A stretch of 64,000 nt of DNA from Marinilabiliales bacterium (GCA_002869385.1 PKTB01000021.1:1-64000); one strand, 5' to 3'. Numbered from the stretch's first letter, positions 28,918 through 39,079 are shown. Notes: generated from the sequence alone by a model not told the origin. Numbers and translations: made by a program.

Positions 28918-29943
28918 ATGAAAAACAATTATAAATATATTATAGGTTCATTTGTCCTAATTGCAATTGTTTTGTTTTCTTCATGTGAAAAAATTGCTTT
29001 CGAGAAAGAGATAGAAAATACACCTGAATCAAACTTCTACTACCTTTGGAATGAAGTAAATGAACGTTATGCATTTCTTGAATACAAATCTGTAAATTTG
29101 GATAGTATTTATACAGTTTATGCTGCCCGAATTAACAACGACATGAGTGAGGATAGTCTTTTTAATGTTCTGGGTGACATGCTTAATGAATTACGTGATG
29201 GCCATGTAAATTTATTTTCTTCATTTAATGTTTCTCTATATGATATCACAATGCTTGGACCTGTTAATGTTAATACGCGTATCCTAAAAGAAAACTATCT
29301 TGGAAATGATTACTACACTACCGGTGGGTTTGTTCATGATTATATTGCAAACGGCGAGATTGGATATATTCGTTTTGCTTCTTTTGCTTATTCTCTAATT
29401 AGCACGAGTGAACTGTACTATATTTTAAATAGGTACAAAGACACAAAAGGGCTTATTATTGACCTTAGACAAAATGGTGGAGGATATGTTGACAATGTCT
29501 TTAAGCTATTGTCTGTTTTTTCTGATGATGAAAGATTGTTATATCAAACACAAATAAAAGATGGGCCAGAAGCTGATGATTTTAGTTTGTTAGAGGAAGT
29601 TAAATCTACTCCTTCAAGTAGCGATGTATATGCTGGTAAGATTGCTGTACTAATCGATCGCGGATCATATAGCGCAACTTCGTTCTTTTCTGTCTGCACA
29701 TATGCTTACGATGATGTATTTTTAGTTGGCGACACTACAGGTGGTGGATTAGGCCTACCAAATGGTGGACAACTTCCAAATGGTTGGAATTACCGCTTTT
29801 CAATAACCAGAACAATTGCCGTAGATGGAAACAACTATGAAAATGGAGTCCCTCCTGATTATACTGTAATTTTATCTGATGGCGCAGATGAAACTGGTAT
29901 TGATAATATAATTGAATTTGCCGTTGAAAAATTGCTTGAGTAA
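28918..29943 (+). CDS. S41-family peptidase lipoprotein
   Basis: A 341-residue protein with a lipobox (IAIVLFSSCEK), an N-terminal helical domain (YYLWNEVNERYAFLEYK, LNELRDGHVNLFS) and an S41 core: IGYIRFASFA, LIIDLRQNGGGYVDNVF and DRGSYSATSFFSVC with the presumed catalytic serine, then GDTTGGGLGLPNGGQLPNGW. There is no PDZ domain. The order and motifs match the short TSP/interphotoreceptor-retinoid-binding type of S41 proteins in Bacteroidota. Substrate unknown. The gene ends 50 bases before a bidirectional terminator inside an inverted repeat. Confidence 0.85.
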   Translation: MKNNYKYIIGSFVLIAIVLFSSCEKIAFEKEIENTPESNFYYLWNEVNERYAFLEYKSVNLDSIYTVYAARINNDMSEDSLFNVLGDMLNELRDGHVNLFSSFNVSLYDITMLGPVNVNTRILKENYLGNDYYTTGGFVHDYIANGEIGYIRFASFAYSLISTSELYYILNRYKDTKGLIIDLRQNGGGYVDNVFKLLSVFSDDERLLYQTQIKDGPEADDFSLLEEVKSTPSSSDVYAGKIAVLIDRGSYSATSFFSVCTYAYDDVFLVGDTTGGGLGLPNGGQLPNGWNYRFSITRTIAVDGNNYENGVPPDYTVILSDGADETGIDNIIEFAVEKLLE

Positions 29944-29954
29944 ACTGAAACTAT

Positions 29955-30064
29955 AAGTCAGAGGTCAGAAGCCAGAAACTTACTTCATAGTATAAAAAAA
30001 AGGATTGCGTGCAATCCTTTTTTTTATATGATTTCTGACCTCTAACTTCGGTCTTCCGTCTTCT
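29955..30064. repeat. Inverted repeat pair around a terminator, resembling an empty cassette site
   Basis: Left arm AAGTCAGAGGTCAGAAGC (29955-29972) and right arm at 30031-30064 whose reverse complement contains TTAGAGGTCAGAAAT. The arms are related in style (short GTCTTCCGTCTTC-like words) to those around the four-helix-bundle gene, but here they enclose only a terminator hairpin. Confidence 0.5.
29994..30025. terminator. Bidirectional rho-independent terminator
   Basis: A perfect palindrome: A-run plus AAGGATTGC, GT loop, GCAATCCTT plus T-run. It lies between the convergent S41 lipoprotein (+) and gcvP (-) and can end both transcripts. Confidence 0.9.
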
Positions 30065-30065
30065 A

Positions 30066-32933
30066 TTACATATACGATTCCATAGGATCACAGGTACACA
30101 TTAGGTTTCTATCTCCATACCCATTATCAATCTTACCTACATAAGGCCAGAATTTGTTCTCTTTTACCCAATCTAATGGAAAAGCAGCTTTCTCTCTACT
30201 ATATTTGTGATTCCATTCTTCACCAATACACTCAAATTGAGTATGAGGGGCATTTTTAATAGTGTTATCTTCAGCATCAAGAACACCAGATTTTATATCT
30301 TCACATTCCTGCTTAATAACTTTCATTGCTTCAACAAAACGATCAAGTTCTTCTTTACTTTCGCTTTCTGTTGGTTCAACCATTAAGGTCTCATGAACAG
30401 GGAATGACAATGTTGGGGCATGAAAACCAAAGTCCATTAATCTGCGTGCGATATCAGCAGCTTCAACACCATATTCTTGTCTGAACTTATTAACATCAAG
30501 AATCATTTCGTGAGCGCATCTACCAGTTTCACCAGTATAAAGAACTTCGAAGACACCTTTTAATTCATTTGCAATATAGTTTGCATTAAGCATCGCAATT
30601 TCTGTTGAATGTTTCAAGCCTTTTTCGCCTAGCATTTTAATATAAGCATGTGTAATTGGTAATACAAATGCACTTCCGTAAGGAGCAGCAGCAACAGCTT
30701 TAATACCCTTTTCGCCACCTGTTTTTATTACTTTATGAGTTGGTAAAAACTCTTTCAAATGCTCAGCAACAGCAATAGGTCCTACTCCAGGGCCACCACC
30801 ACCATGAGGAATAGCAAATGTTTTATGAAGATTCAAGTGACAAACATCTGCTCCAATTGTTCCTGGGTTAGTTATGCCAACCTTAGCATTCATATTTGCT
30901 CCGTCCATATAAACCTGGCCACCATTTTCATGTATAATGTCCATAATCTCAAGTACCTTGCTTTCAAAAACACCATTAGTTGATGGATATGTAATCATTA
31001 TTGCAGCAAGATTATCCTTATGCTCAATAGCTTTTATTCGTAAATCTTCGACATCGATATTACCATTTTCGTCACAAGCTACTACTACTACGTCCATTCC
31101 AGCCATTACAGCACTTGCAGGATTTGTACCATGAGCAGATGAAGGTATAAGACAAATATTTCTGTGCCCATCTCCTCGTGAAATATGATATTCACGAATT
31201 ACCATTAAACCAGTATGTTCTCCTGTTGCTCCAGAATTAGGTTGCAAACTTGTCGCAGCAAAACCGGTAATTTCATTAAGGTCCTCTTCCAACTCCTCAA
31301 TTAATTCTTTATACCCTAATGCCTGATCTTCCGGTACAAATGGATGAATATTACCAAATTCCGCCCAACTTAATGGCAACATTGATGTTGCAGGATTTAA
31401 CTTCATTGTACATGAGCCTAAAGAAATCATAGATCTGTTTAATGCAATATCCCTGTTTTCTAATCTTTTGATATAGCGCATCATTTCTGTTTCACTATGA
31501 TAAGTATTAAAGACTTTTTGATCTAGAAAACCATCTGTGCGTGCTAACTCTTTTGGCAATTCAAATGTTTCATTTAAGTTTCCTAATTCAACAAATGATT
31601 CATTTGCTGCTTCCGCAAAAATTGACAATATTGAGTTTATCTCATCTAATGTTATCACATCATCTGTACTTAAACTGATGTGCTTATCATCGATATAGTT
31701 AAAATTTATCTCTGATTTAAGAGCAATATTCTTTATATCATTAGATGACACTCCATCTTTTAGTTCAATATAGACAGTATCAAAGATATCCTCATGCTTA
31801 ATAATATAACCAAGTTTTTCAAGTTCGGTAGCAATATTCTTAGCTGAAATGAAAATATTTCTTGCAATCTGTTTAATTCCTTCAGGACCATGATAAACTG
31901 CATACATACCAGCCATAGTAGCTAATAATGCCTGAGCTGTACAAATATTAGATGTAGCACGTTCGCGTTTTATATGTTGTTCTCTGGTCTGCAACGCCAT
32001 TCTTAAGGCTTTATTTCCATGCTTATCAATAGAAATACCAATTATTCTTCCTGGCATACTACGTTTATACTTATCAGCTGTTGCTAAAAATCCTGCATGA
32101 GGGCCACCGTATCCCATTGGAATTCCAAATCTTTGAGTTGAACCAACAGCAATATCTGCTCCCCATGTTGCAGGAGCTTCTATTAATGTAAGAGACATTA
32201 AATCCACAACTGCTGTCACTAAAACTTCTGAATGATGTGCTTTTTCAGCAAAACTAGTATAGTTAATAACCTTCCCACTTGCTGAAGGGTACTTAACTAT
32301 AGCACCAAAATCTTTATCTGTAAAATTGTATTCTTCAAATTTACCAGTAACAACTTCAACACCTATAGGTTCCGCTCTTAATTTAATTACATCAAGCGTT
32401 TGTTCAAAAATATCCTCATCAACAAACAATCTGTTTTTACCTTCTTTTACCGCTTTTCTTGAACGCGCTCCAAACATCATACTCATTGCTTCAGCAGCAG
32501 ATGAAGCTTCATCTAAAAGCGAACAGTTTGAAATCTCCATACCTGTTAACTCTGTCACTACGGTTTGGAAATTTAATAGAGCTTCAAGTCTTACCTGGCT
32601 AATCTCGGCCTGATATGGAGTATATGATGTATACCAACAGGGATTTTCAAAAATATTTCTCAAAATTACTGATGGAACACTTGTACCATAATAACACTGA
32701 CCTATAAACGAACGATAAATCTTATTTTTTTGAGCAATCTCTTTAATTCTGTTTAAATAATCATATTCTGAAAGTGAGTCCTGAATATTCAATGATGATT
32801 TTAACCTAATTGATTTTGGAACAATTTGATCAATTAACTCTTCAATTGAATTTACACCAACTTTTTCAAGCATTGTACCATAATCAGACTGTCGTGGCCC
32901 AATGTGACGCAAAGAAAATTCTTGTTTTATCAT
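30066..32933 (-). CDS. gcvP: Glycine dehydrogenase (decarboxylating), P-protein of the glycine cleavage system
   Basis: A 955-residue single-chain P-protein, full length for the family. It decarboxylates glycine with pyridoxal phosphate and passes the aminomethyl group to the H-protein lipoamide in the cytosol. Visible marks: RHIGPRQSDYGTML at the start, SLLDEASSAAEAM, GIPMGYGGPHAGFLA, LGSCTMKLNPA, EHTGLMVIREY, and the PLP-lysine motif LNLHKTFAIPHGGGGPG. No glycine riboswitch is seen in the 174 bases before the start. gcvT and gcvH are not in the window. No lesion is seen, although this is one of the longest genes here. Confidence 0.96.
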   Translation of the reverse strand: MIKQEFSLRHIGPRQSDYGTMLEKVGVNSIEELIDQIVPKSIRLKSSLNIQDSLSEYDYLNRIKEIAQKNKIYRSFIGQCYYGTSVPSVILRNIFENPCWYTSYTPYQAEISQVRLEALLNFQTVVTELTGMEISNCSLLDEASSAAEAMSMMFGARSRKAVKEGKNRLFVDEDIFEQTLDVIKLRAEPIGVEVVTGKFEEYNFTDKDFGAIVKYPSASGKVINYTSFAEKAHHSEVLVTAVVDLMSLTLIEAPATWGADIAVGSTQRFGIPMGYGGPHAGFLATADKYKRSMPGRIIGISIDKHGNKALRMALQTREQHIKRERATSNICTAQALLATMAGMYAVYHGPEGIKQIARNIFISAKNIATELEKLGYIIKHEDIFDTVYIELKDGVSSNDIKNIALKSEINFNYIDDKHISLSTDDVITLDEINSILSIFAEAANESFVELGNLNETFELPKELARTDGFLDQKVFNTYHSETEMMRYIKRLENRDIALNRSMISLGSCTMKLNPATSMLPLSWAEFGNIHPFVPEDQALGYKELIEELEEDLNEITGFAATSLQPNSGATGEHTGLMVIREYHISRGDGHRNICLIPSSAHGTNPASAVMAGMDVVVVACDENGNIDVEDLRIKAIEHKDNLAAIMITYPSTNGVFESKVLEIMDIIHENGGQVYMDGANMNAKVGITNPGTIGADVCHLNLHKTFAIPHGGGGPGVGPIAVAEHLKEFLPTHKVIKTGGEKGIKAVAAAPYGSAFVLPITHAYIKMLGEKGLKHSTEIAMLNANYIANELKGVFEVLYTGETGRCAHEMILDVNKFRQEYGVEAADIARRLMDFGFHAPTLSFPVHETLMVEPTESESKEELDRFVEAMKVIKQECEDIKSGVLDAEDNTIKNAPHTQFECIGEEWNHKYSREKAAFPLDWVKENKFWPYVGKIDNGYGDRNLMCTCDPMESYM

Positions 32934-33107
32934 TACCAGTTATATTTATTTAATAATCGTACTTTGATTTAATTCTCGGTAAAATTAGCAAAATGTTCAA
33001 AACATTTAGGTGTTATTTGTCACATTTTGAGAACATTTTGACTTTTTTATAAACATATAATTTACAATTGTATTTTTTTGTTATTTTTGAACTTAAAATA
33101 ATTAGAT

Positions 33108-33731
33108 ATGTTAAAATACTTAATTACTAGCCTTCTCTTACTTTGCTTATCCTCAGTAGCATTTTCTCAAATCCAATTAAATCTTTTGGATGGCAGACAA
33201 ATAAAACTCGAGTCATATGTTTTTCACTCAGATCAAGGATATATGGACTATAGCTACATGAATAAAAAAGATAAAGTGAAAAACACATATGCAGAACTTG
33301 ACGATGTATATTCTATAAACATTAATGGAAAAGATAGCGTTATTTATAAGCAGATGTTTGAAGAAGAATATGCATTGGACGAAATGAATAGAATTGTTTT
33401 AGCTCGTCAATATGCACATCAAGAATATAACCCATGGTGGGCCTATGCAACAGGAATGATTGTTGGTTGTGGGTCTATGTTTTTACCTATGAATGGAATG
33501 ACAAAACTTGTTTTTCCGTTGGTATATACAGCTGGTATTGCATTTGCAAGCCCCACAAACTCTTTCATTAGAAAAAGACATGAAATAGAAGTTAATGATG
33601 AAATGTTTGTTTATGGATATAAATCAACCGGACGCAAGAAAATATTTAAAAACTCAACACTTGGTGTTCTAGGTGGTATATTTGCCTCTGGAATTATATG
33701 GACGACTCTCTATTTCTCTACTGCAGAATAA
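33108..33731 (+). CDS. Exported membrane protein of unknown function
   Basis: A 207-residue protein with a signal peptide (LLLLCLSSVAFSQ), a beta-rich N-terminal part (LDGRQIKLESYVF, YAELDDVYSININGKDSVIY) and two hydrophobic helices, WWAYATGMIVGCGSMF (about 110-135) and LGVLGGIFASGIIWTTLYF near the C terminus. The GRQI...LDDVYSI pattern recalls small Bacteroidota proteins that sense or bind envelope components, but no function is known. A TATTTTTG box lies at 33082-33089. Confidence 0.6.
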   Translation: MLKYLITSLLLLCLSSVAFSQIQLNLLDGRQIKLESYVFHSDQGYMDYSYMNKKDKVKNTYAELDDVYSININGKDSVIYKQMFEEEYALDEMNRIVLARQYAHQEYNPWWAYATGMIVGCGSMFLPMNGMTKLVFPLVYTAGIAFASPTNSFIRKRHEIEVNDEMFVYGYKSTGRKKIFKNSTLGVLGGIFASGIIWTTLYFSTAE

Positions 33732-33852
33732 AACAAGTGAAGAGATATATTTTTTTAGATAAAACCAAGTAAAAATATTATTTTTGCCCCCTCAATGAAA
33801 TATTTGAAAATCTATATCGTTATAAACTGATTTACATTATTGAATTAGATTA

Positions 33853-35838
33853 ATGAAATTTATTAAATATATAATATTCAGCTTAATAATCATGGGATTT
33901 GCTTTTTCTGCAAATGCTCAAGATAAAAGACTTAAAAAAGCTGATGAGATTTATGAAGCTGGGGAATATTGGAGAGCAATTCAAGAATATACTGCAGCAT
34001 TAAAAAAGATAAAAAACAGAAAACAAAAAACTGCAGTTTATTTCAAAATTGGTGAGTGCTATTACAATATCGGAGATTATAAAAAAGCTCGTTCGAACTA
34101 CAGAAAGAGTGTTAAAGTTGATGATTATGAGAGAATATCTACAATCCGTTTGGCAGAAATTGAAATACAACTTAACAATTTCGAAAAGGCACTTGAATAT
34201 TATAATGAGGTTCTTGTTCTTTCACCCGGAGATTCTATAGCAAAAAAAGGTATAGAATCTGTTAACATTGCTTTGGAATGGATTGAGTTACCAACTAGAT
34301 TTAAAATCGAGAAAGCCAGATACATTAATACAAGATTTAATGATTTTAGTCCTACAGTCGACGAAAAGGATGGCTATGATCACTTGTACTTTAGTTCAAC
34401 ACGTGACGAATCAAAAGGGAAAAAGTCAAGTGGTATAACAGGCGAAAAATTCTCGGATTTATATGTCACAAAATTTGACCGCAAACAAGAATGGACAGAT
34501 GCGGTTGGAATGGACTCTATTAACACTATCTTTGACGAAGGGACTCCATGCATCTTTAATGATGGCAGAAAATTATATTATACATCTTGTCAGGCAGAAA
34601 AAGGTAAAAAAGTAGGCTGTCAAATTTATGAAGCCCAAAAAGTTGATGGAGAATGGATGAACCCAACCAATCTTGCTATTGTCCCTGATACCGTTTCAAT
34701 AGGACACCCGGCAGTTTCCGAAGATGGAAATATAATTTATTTCTCAGCTCGAATGCAGGGAGGTTTTGGAGAAGCTGACATATGGTATGTAGAAAAAGGG
34801 GATGAAGGCTGGTCGAGACCAAAAAACATGGGACCTGCAGTAAATTCAGCGTATGACGAAATGTTCCCATATTTAAGAAATGATTCAACATTCTTCTATT
34901 CTTCCACAAAACACCCTACTATGGGAGGATTAGATATTTTCATTGCTACAAAAAACGAAAAAGGAAGATGGGTATCTGAAAATATGAAACCACCTTTCAA
35001 CAGTAATGGAAACGACTTTGGAATATACTACTATAAAGACGAAGATAAAGGTTATTTTACTTCTGATAGAAAAGGTTCTAAAGGTGAAGATGTTTATTAC
35101 TTCATTAAACCACCACTTGAATTCAGTTTGACTGGAATAGTTAAAGATCTTGATACCGAGGAACAGTTAGATTCATGTGCAGTATTGCTATTTGGAAGTG
35201 ACGGCTCAATGTTCAGAGACACTACATCTTTTGAAGAAGAAGAGGCAGGTTCTTTCAAATTTAAACTTAAACCCAAAACCGACTATGTTTTTGTAGTAAC
35301 TAAAGATGGATATTTTAATGGAAAGTCAAGGTTTACAACAGATTCACTTGAATTTGATAAAGTTTTTGAATATGAAATTATGCTCGAAACTTTTAATAAA
35401 ACTTTCGAGATTCCCAATATTGAATTTGAGTTTGGGCAATTTGAATTAACTGAACCTTCAAAACATGTTCTTGATAGCATTATTAAGATTCTGGTTGAAA
35501 ACCCATACCTTATAATAGAACTTTCAGCTCACACCGATATGGTTGGTACAGATGAAGCAAACTTTGAACTATCACAAAAACGTGCTAAATCAGTCGTTGA
35601 TTATGTAACCTCTAAAGGTATACCTACAGGAAGATTAGTTGCCAAAGGTTATGGTGAATCTCAACCAAAAGTTATTACAAAAACTGACTTAAGATTCCCA
35701 TTCTTACCAGAAGGAACAGTTTTAAACGAAAGCTTTATAAACACCTTAAGTCCTGAACAAAAAGAAGCAGCAAACCAACAAAACCGACGTATCGAAATGA
35801 AAGTAATCGGCAACGATTACATGCCTAGCTTGGATTAA
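33853..35838 (+). CDS. PorE-like OmpA-family protein with TPR and PD40 propeller
   Basis: A 661-residue exported protein. Order: signal peptide (GFAFSANAQ), TPR helices (about 25-150; YFKIGECYYNIGDYKKARSNY, LAEIEIQLNNFEKALEYYNEVL split into parts), a PD40/WD40-like propeller (about 165-425; HLYFSSTRDE, IYFSARMQGGFGEADIW, FFYSSTKHPTMGGLDIF), a carboxypeptidase-regulatory-like domain (about 430-510) and an OmpA peptidoglycan-binding domain (AHTDMVGTDEANFELS, NRRIEMKV). The same order is seen in T9SS component PorE and its relatives, so a role in anchoring the secretion machine or the envelope is likely. No lesion is seen. Confidence 0.85.
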   Translation: MKFIKYIIFSLIIMGFAFSANAQDKRLKKADEIYEAGEYWRAIQEYTAALKKIKNRKQKTAVYFKIGECYYNIGDYKKARSNYRKSVKVDDYERISTIRLAEIEIQLNNFEKALEYYNEVLVLSPGDSIAKKGIESVNIALEWIELPTRFKIEKARYINTRFNDFSPTVDEKDGYDHLYFSSTRDESKGKKSSGITGEKFSDLYVTKFDRKQEWTDAVGMDSINTIFDEGTPCIFNDGRKLYYTSCQAEKGKKVGCQIYEAQKVDGEWMNPTNLAIVPDTVSIGHPAVSEDGNIIYFSARMQGGFGEADIWYVEKGDEGWSRPKNMGPAVNSAYDEMFPYLRNDSTFFYSSTKHPTMGGLDIFIATKNEKGRWVSENMKPPFNSNGNDFGIYYYKDEDKGYFTSDRKGSKGEDVYYFIKPPLEFSLTGIVKDLDTEEQLDSCAVLLFGSDGSMFRDTTSFEEEEAGSFKFKLKPKTDYVFVVTKDGYFNGKSRFTTDSLEFDKVFEYEIMLETFNKTFEIPNIEFEFGQFELTEPSKHVLDSIIKILVENPYLIIELSAHTDMVGTDEANFELSQKRAKSVVDYVTSKGIPTGRLVAKGYGESQPKVITKTDLRFPFLPEGTVLNESFINTLSPEQKEAANQQNRRIEMKVIGNDYMPSLD

Positions 35839-35859
35839 TTACTATAATCTATCAATAAA

Positions 35860-35898
35860 CATCGGTCACCCGACATCAGTCATCGGTTACCGGTCATA
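35860..35898. repeat. Intergenic CGGTCAYC-type tandem repeat
   Basis: Degenerate direct words ATCGGTCACC, ATCAGTCATCGG, TACCGGTCAT with a period of about 8-9 nt. The same word family recurs at 39212-39262, 57811-57821 (single copy) and 63068-63097. No ORF. Confidence 0.6.
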
Positions 35899-35991
35899 CT
35901 CCCACCTCTGTTAAAAACTTTGTTGATACAAAATCAAAGCTCTGTTTAATAAGAGGCTTAATTCATTGTAGCTTTACAAAAAATTTAAGCT

Positions 35992-37224
35992 TTGGTACTA
36001 AATTATATTTGGATAGGATTTTTTGTTATTGCATTTATTATTGCACTAATACAGCTAATTTTCTTTGGAGATACCAGCATCTTCCCGGCAATAATGGATA
36101 GTACTTTTGCTAATGCAAAGCTTGGGTTTGAGCTATCTCTAGGTTTAACCGGAGTTATGACCCTTTGGCTTGGAATTATGAAAATCGGAGAAAAAGGAGG
36201 AGCAATTAATTACTTGTCCAGAGGTATCTCTCCACTTTTCAATAAACTTTTCCCCGACATTCCTAAAAATCACCCTGTACATGGTTCAATGGTTATGAAT
36301 ATTGCGGCAAATATGCTAGGACTTGACAACGCGGCGACACCACTTGGATTGAAGGCAATGAAAGAGCTCCAGGAATTAAATCCTGAAAAGAAAAAAGCTT
36401 CCAACCCAATGATTATGTTTCTAGTGCTAAACACATCTGGGTTAACAATTATTCCAATAAGCATTTTAGTATATCGTGCTCAATTGGGTGCTGCAAATCC
36501 TGCAGATATTTTTCTTCCTATTTTGCTTAGTACATTCTTTAGCACTCTATTTGGCATCGTAGCTGTTTCTATCTATCAAAAGATAAACCTATTTCAGAAA
36601 GAAATCTTGCTGTATCTAGGTGGCTTAACTCTTTTAATCAGCGGAGTCATTTACGGTTTTACACTTTTGGCAGCTTCATATTTAAACATTGTATCAAATG
36701 TCGTCTCGAGTCTTATATTATTTACAATTATAATAACATTTATTTTGCTGGCGCTTAGAAAAAAAATAAATGTATATGACTCTTTTATCGAAGGTGCAAA
36801 AGAAGGTTTTAAAGTAGCAATAAAGATTATTCCTTATCTAATTGCTGTATTAGTGGCAATCGGAGTTTTTAGAGCTAGTGGAGCAATGGATGCATTAGTT
36901 GATGGTATTATCTGGCTATTCAATTTACTAAAAATAAATACAGATTTTATTGAAGCTCTACCTGTGGCGCTAATGAAACCACTTAGCGGAAGCGGTGCAC
37001 GTGGATTAATGGTAGATACAATGAATACCTATGGCGTTGACTCATTTGTCGGACGACTTGCTTGTACTTTCCAAGGTGCAACAGATACAACGTTTTATAT
37101 AATTGCGGTTTATTTTGGTTCTGTTGGAATTAAAAACACCAGATATGCTGTTACTGCCGGTTTATTAGCCGATCTTGCAGGAATAATTGCAGCAATATTT
37201 ATTGCCTATTTGTTTTTTGGATAA
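35992..37224 (+). CDS. SpmA-SpmB fused nucleoside-recognition (Gate) membrane protein
   Basis: A 410-residue inner-membrane protein with two Gate domains. The N-terminal half has the SpmA-like block MNIAANMLGLDNAATPLGLK, and the C-terminal half the SpmB-like block MKPLSGSGARGLMVDTM with TFQGATDTTFYIIAVYFG. Related Bacteroidota proteins fuse both halves into one chain and are annotated as nucleoside recognition or spore maturation proteins, although the host does not make spores; the substrate is unknown. The start is TTG 35992, because an in-frame stop lies six bases upstream and no ATG is near; it is a weak point. Confidence 0.83.
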   Translation: MVLNYIWIGFFVIAFIIALIQLIFFGDTSIFPAIMDSTFANAKLGFELSLGLTGVMTLWLGIMKIGEKGGAINYLSRGISPLFNKLFPDIPKNHPVHGSMVMNIAANMLGLDNAATPLGLKAMKELQELNPEKKKASNPMIMFLVLNTSGLTIIPISILVYRAQLGAANPADIFLPILLSTFFSTLFGIVAVSIYQKINLFQKEILLYLGGLTLLISGVIYGFTLLAASYLNIVSNVVSSLILFTIIITFILLALRKKINVYDSFIEGAKEGFKVAIKIIPYLIAVLVAIGVFRASGAMDALVDGIIWLFNLLKINTDFIEALPVALMKPLSGSGARGLMVDTMNTYGVDSFVGRLACTFQGATDTTFYIIAVYFGSVGIKNTRYAVTAGLLADLAGIIAAIFIAYLFFG

Positions 37225-37226
37225 GT

Positions 37227-37258
37227 ATTGCACACATCTCGACTTTTTAGTACTTTTG
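37227..37258 (+). promoter_or_regulatory. Bacteroidota-type promoter before the aminotransferase/sugar transferase pair
   Basis: TTG (37227-37229), 21-nt spacer, TACTTTTG (37251-37258). The ATG follows at 37279. Confidence 0.5.
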
Positions 37259-37278
37259 AGCATTAAAAAAATCTGATT

Positions 37279-38490
37279 ATGATTCCTTTTTCACCACCTC
37301 GTATTGATGATAAAATAATAAATGAAGTTACTGATACTTTAAAGTCAGGTTGGATTACTACAGGTCCAAAAACTAAACTTTTTGAAAAAAAACTAACTGA
37401 ATTTACAGACTCTAAATCAACACTTTGCTTAAATAGTGCAACTGCCGGACTGGAACTTATGCTGCGTTGGTTTGGTATTGGAAAAGGTGACGAAGTTATT
37501 ATACCTGCATATACTTATTGTGCCACCGCAAATGTAGTTATTCATTGTGGAGCTACTCCGATAATGGTAGATATTGATGAAGAATCATTCAATATGGATA
37601 CAAATAGATTGGCTCAAGCAATAACAAAAAGAACAAAAGTTATTATGCCTGTTGATATAGGTGGTCTACCATGTGATTACACTAAGATTTATGACATTAT
37701 AAATGCTCCGGCAGTTAAACAACAGTTCCAGGCAAATAACGAAATTCAAAAGCAATTGGGCAGAATTCTAATTATGTCAGATGCTGCGCATTCACTTGGT
37801 GCAACATACAAAGGACGAAAAACCGGTAGCCTCGCTGACATTTCTGTATTTTCTTTTCATGCTGTAAAAAACCTGACAACAGCTGAAGGTGGTGCAGTTG
37901 CATTAAACCTTCCTGAACCATTTGACAATGAAGAACTATACAAGTTCCTTTGTGTACTTTCTCTTCACGGACAAAGCAAAGATGCATTAGCTAAAACAAA
38001 AGGAAATTGGAGATACGATGTTATTACAGCTGGGTTCAAAGCAAATATGACAGACATACAAGCTTCTATTGGCTTAATAGAACTTGAGCGCTACGAAAAC
38101 GACACACTGGTTCAGCGTCGTAAAATATTTGACTACTACAATTCTGTTTTTAAAAATGATAGCAGGTTTATCACTCCTGTTTTTGAAACTAAAGATAAAG
38201 TTTCATCATACAATGTTTATCTTTTAAGAATTAATAATATTAGTGAAGCACAAAGAGATGAAATTATACAAAAGATATTTAATAAAGATGTATCAGTAAA
38301 TGTTCATTTTCAGCCTCTCCCATTACTTTCGTTTTATAAATCTCTTGGATATAAAATAAAGAATTACCCCCAGGCTTTTGATAATTACAAAACAGAAATC
38401 AGTTTACCGGTATATTACGATTTAAGCGATGATGATATGAAAACTGTAACTGATGCAGTAATAAATTCTGTAAACGAAGTATTGGGATAA
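37279..38490 (+). CDS. DegT/DnrJ/EryC1/StrS-family sugar aminotransferase
   Basis: A 403-residue PLP enzyme of nucleotide-sugar metabolism. Motifs: SGWITTGPKTKLFEKKL, NSATAGLELMLRWFGI, DEVIIPAYTYCATANV, the PLP-binding SDAAHSLGATYKG and FHAVKNLTTAEGG with the Schiff-base lysine (about K197). The family transaminates UDP- or TDP-linked keto sugars to amino sugars for surface polysaccharides or LPS. The next gene, a sugar-phosphate transferase, begins one base after its stop, so the pair is an operon of glycan assembly. A long insertion-type segment near 135-155 (NAPAVKQQFQANNEIQKQLG) is unusual but not disruptive. Confidence 0.9.
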   Translation: MIPFSPPRIDDKIINEVTDTLKSGWITTGPKTKLFEKKLTEFTDSKSTLCLNSATAGLELMLRWFGIGKGDEVIIPAYTYCATANVVIHCGATPIMVDIDEESFNMDTNRLAQAITKRTKVIMPVDIGGLPCDYTKIYDIINAPAVKQQFQANNEIQKQLGRILIMSDAAHSLGATYKGRKTGSLADISVFSFHAVKNLTTAEGGAVALNLPEPFDNEELYKFLCVLSLHGQSKDALAKTKGNWRYDVITAGFKANMTDIQASIGLIELERYENDTLVQRRKIFDYYNSVFKNDSRFITPVFETKDKVSSYNVYLLRINNISEAQRDEIIQKIFNKDVSVNVHFQPLPLLSFYKSLGYKIKNYPQAFDNYKTEISLPVYYDLSDDDMKTVTDAVINSVNEVLG

Positions 38491-38491
38491 G

Positions 38492-39079
38492 GTGAAAAGA
38501 GTTTTTGACATATTTTTTTCATTTTGGGGAATCTTCTTTTTAACCCCCTGGCTGGCATTGATTGCAATCCTTATAACTTTAGATTCAAAAGGTGGAATCT
38601 TCTACAGACAAGTACGGGTTGGTTTAAATAACAAGGATTTCAAAATCTTTAAGTTCAGAACAATGAAACATGAGTCTGATAAAAAAGGCTTACTTACAGT
38701 AGGCTCAAGAGATAATCGAGTAACCAAAATTGGGTATTACTTGCGTAAATACAAACTTGACGAATTACCACAACTATTCAATGTGTTTTTAGGAGACATG
38801 AGCTTTGTTGGTCCTCGCCCTGAGGTACGTAAATATGTAGACATGTACAATGATGAACAACTAAAAGTTCTTAATGTACGCCCTGGTATTACAGATTATG
38901 CATCAATAGAATACAGTAACTAAAATGATATTTTGTCAAAATCAGAAGATCCCGAAAAGACTTATATCGAAGAAGTAATGCCTGCAAAGCTTCAGCTCAA
39001 CCTAAAATACATCGACGAATCCGGATTATCTACGGATATCAAGTTAATCTTCAAAACTATCAAGAAAATTTTAGCTTAA
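38492..39079 (+). pseudogene. Undecaprenyl-phosphate sugar phosphotransferase (WcaJ/PglC type), interrupted by one in-frame stop
   Basis: One frame of 196 codons from GTG 38492 broken by TAA 38921-38923 (YSN*NDIL). The catalytic domain is complete: one membrane helix, then FYRQVRVGLNNKDFKIFKFRTM, KYKLDELPQLFNVFLGDMSF and VGPRPEVRKYV. Relatives continue YxNENxILAKSEDPExxYIEEIMPAKL; the tail after the stop gives exactly this (NDILSKSEDPEKTYIEEVM), so Glu is lost (GAA to TAA, one G-to-T). The enzyme transfers a sugar phosphate to the lipid carrier in the inner membrane, the first step of glycan assembly. It is coupled to the aminotransferase. Confidence 0.88.

Noticed and set aside
32934..33107. 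Glycine riboswitch before gcvP
   Set aside because: The 174 bases do not contain the conserved GGAGAG/pairing elements of the glycine aptamer, and no long stem was visible.
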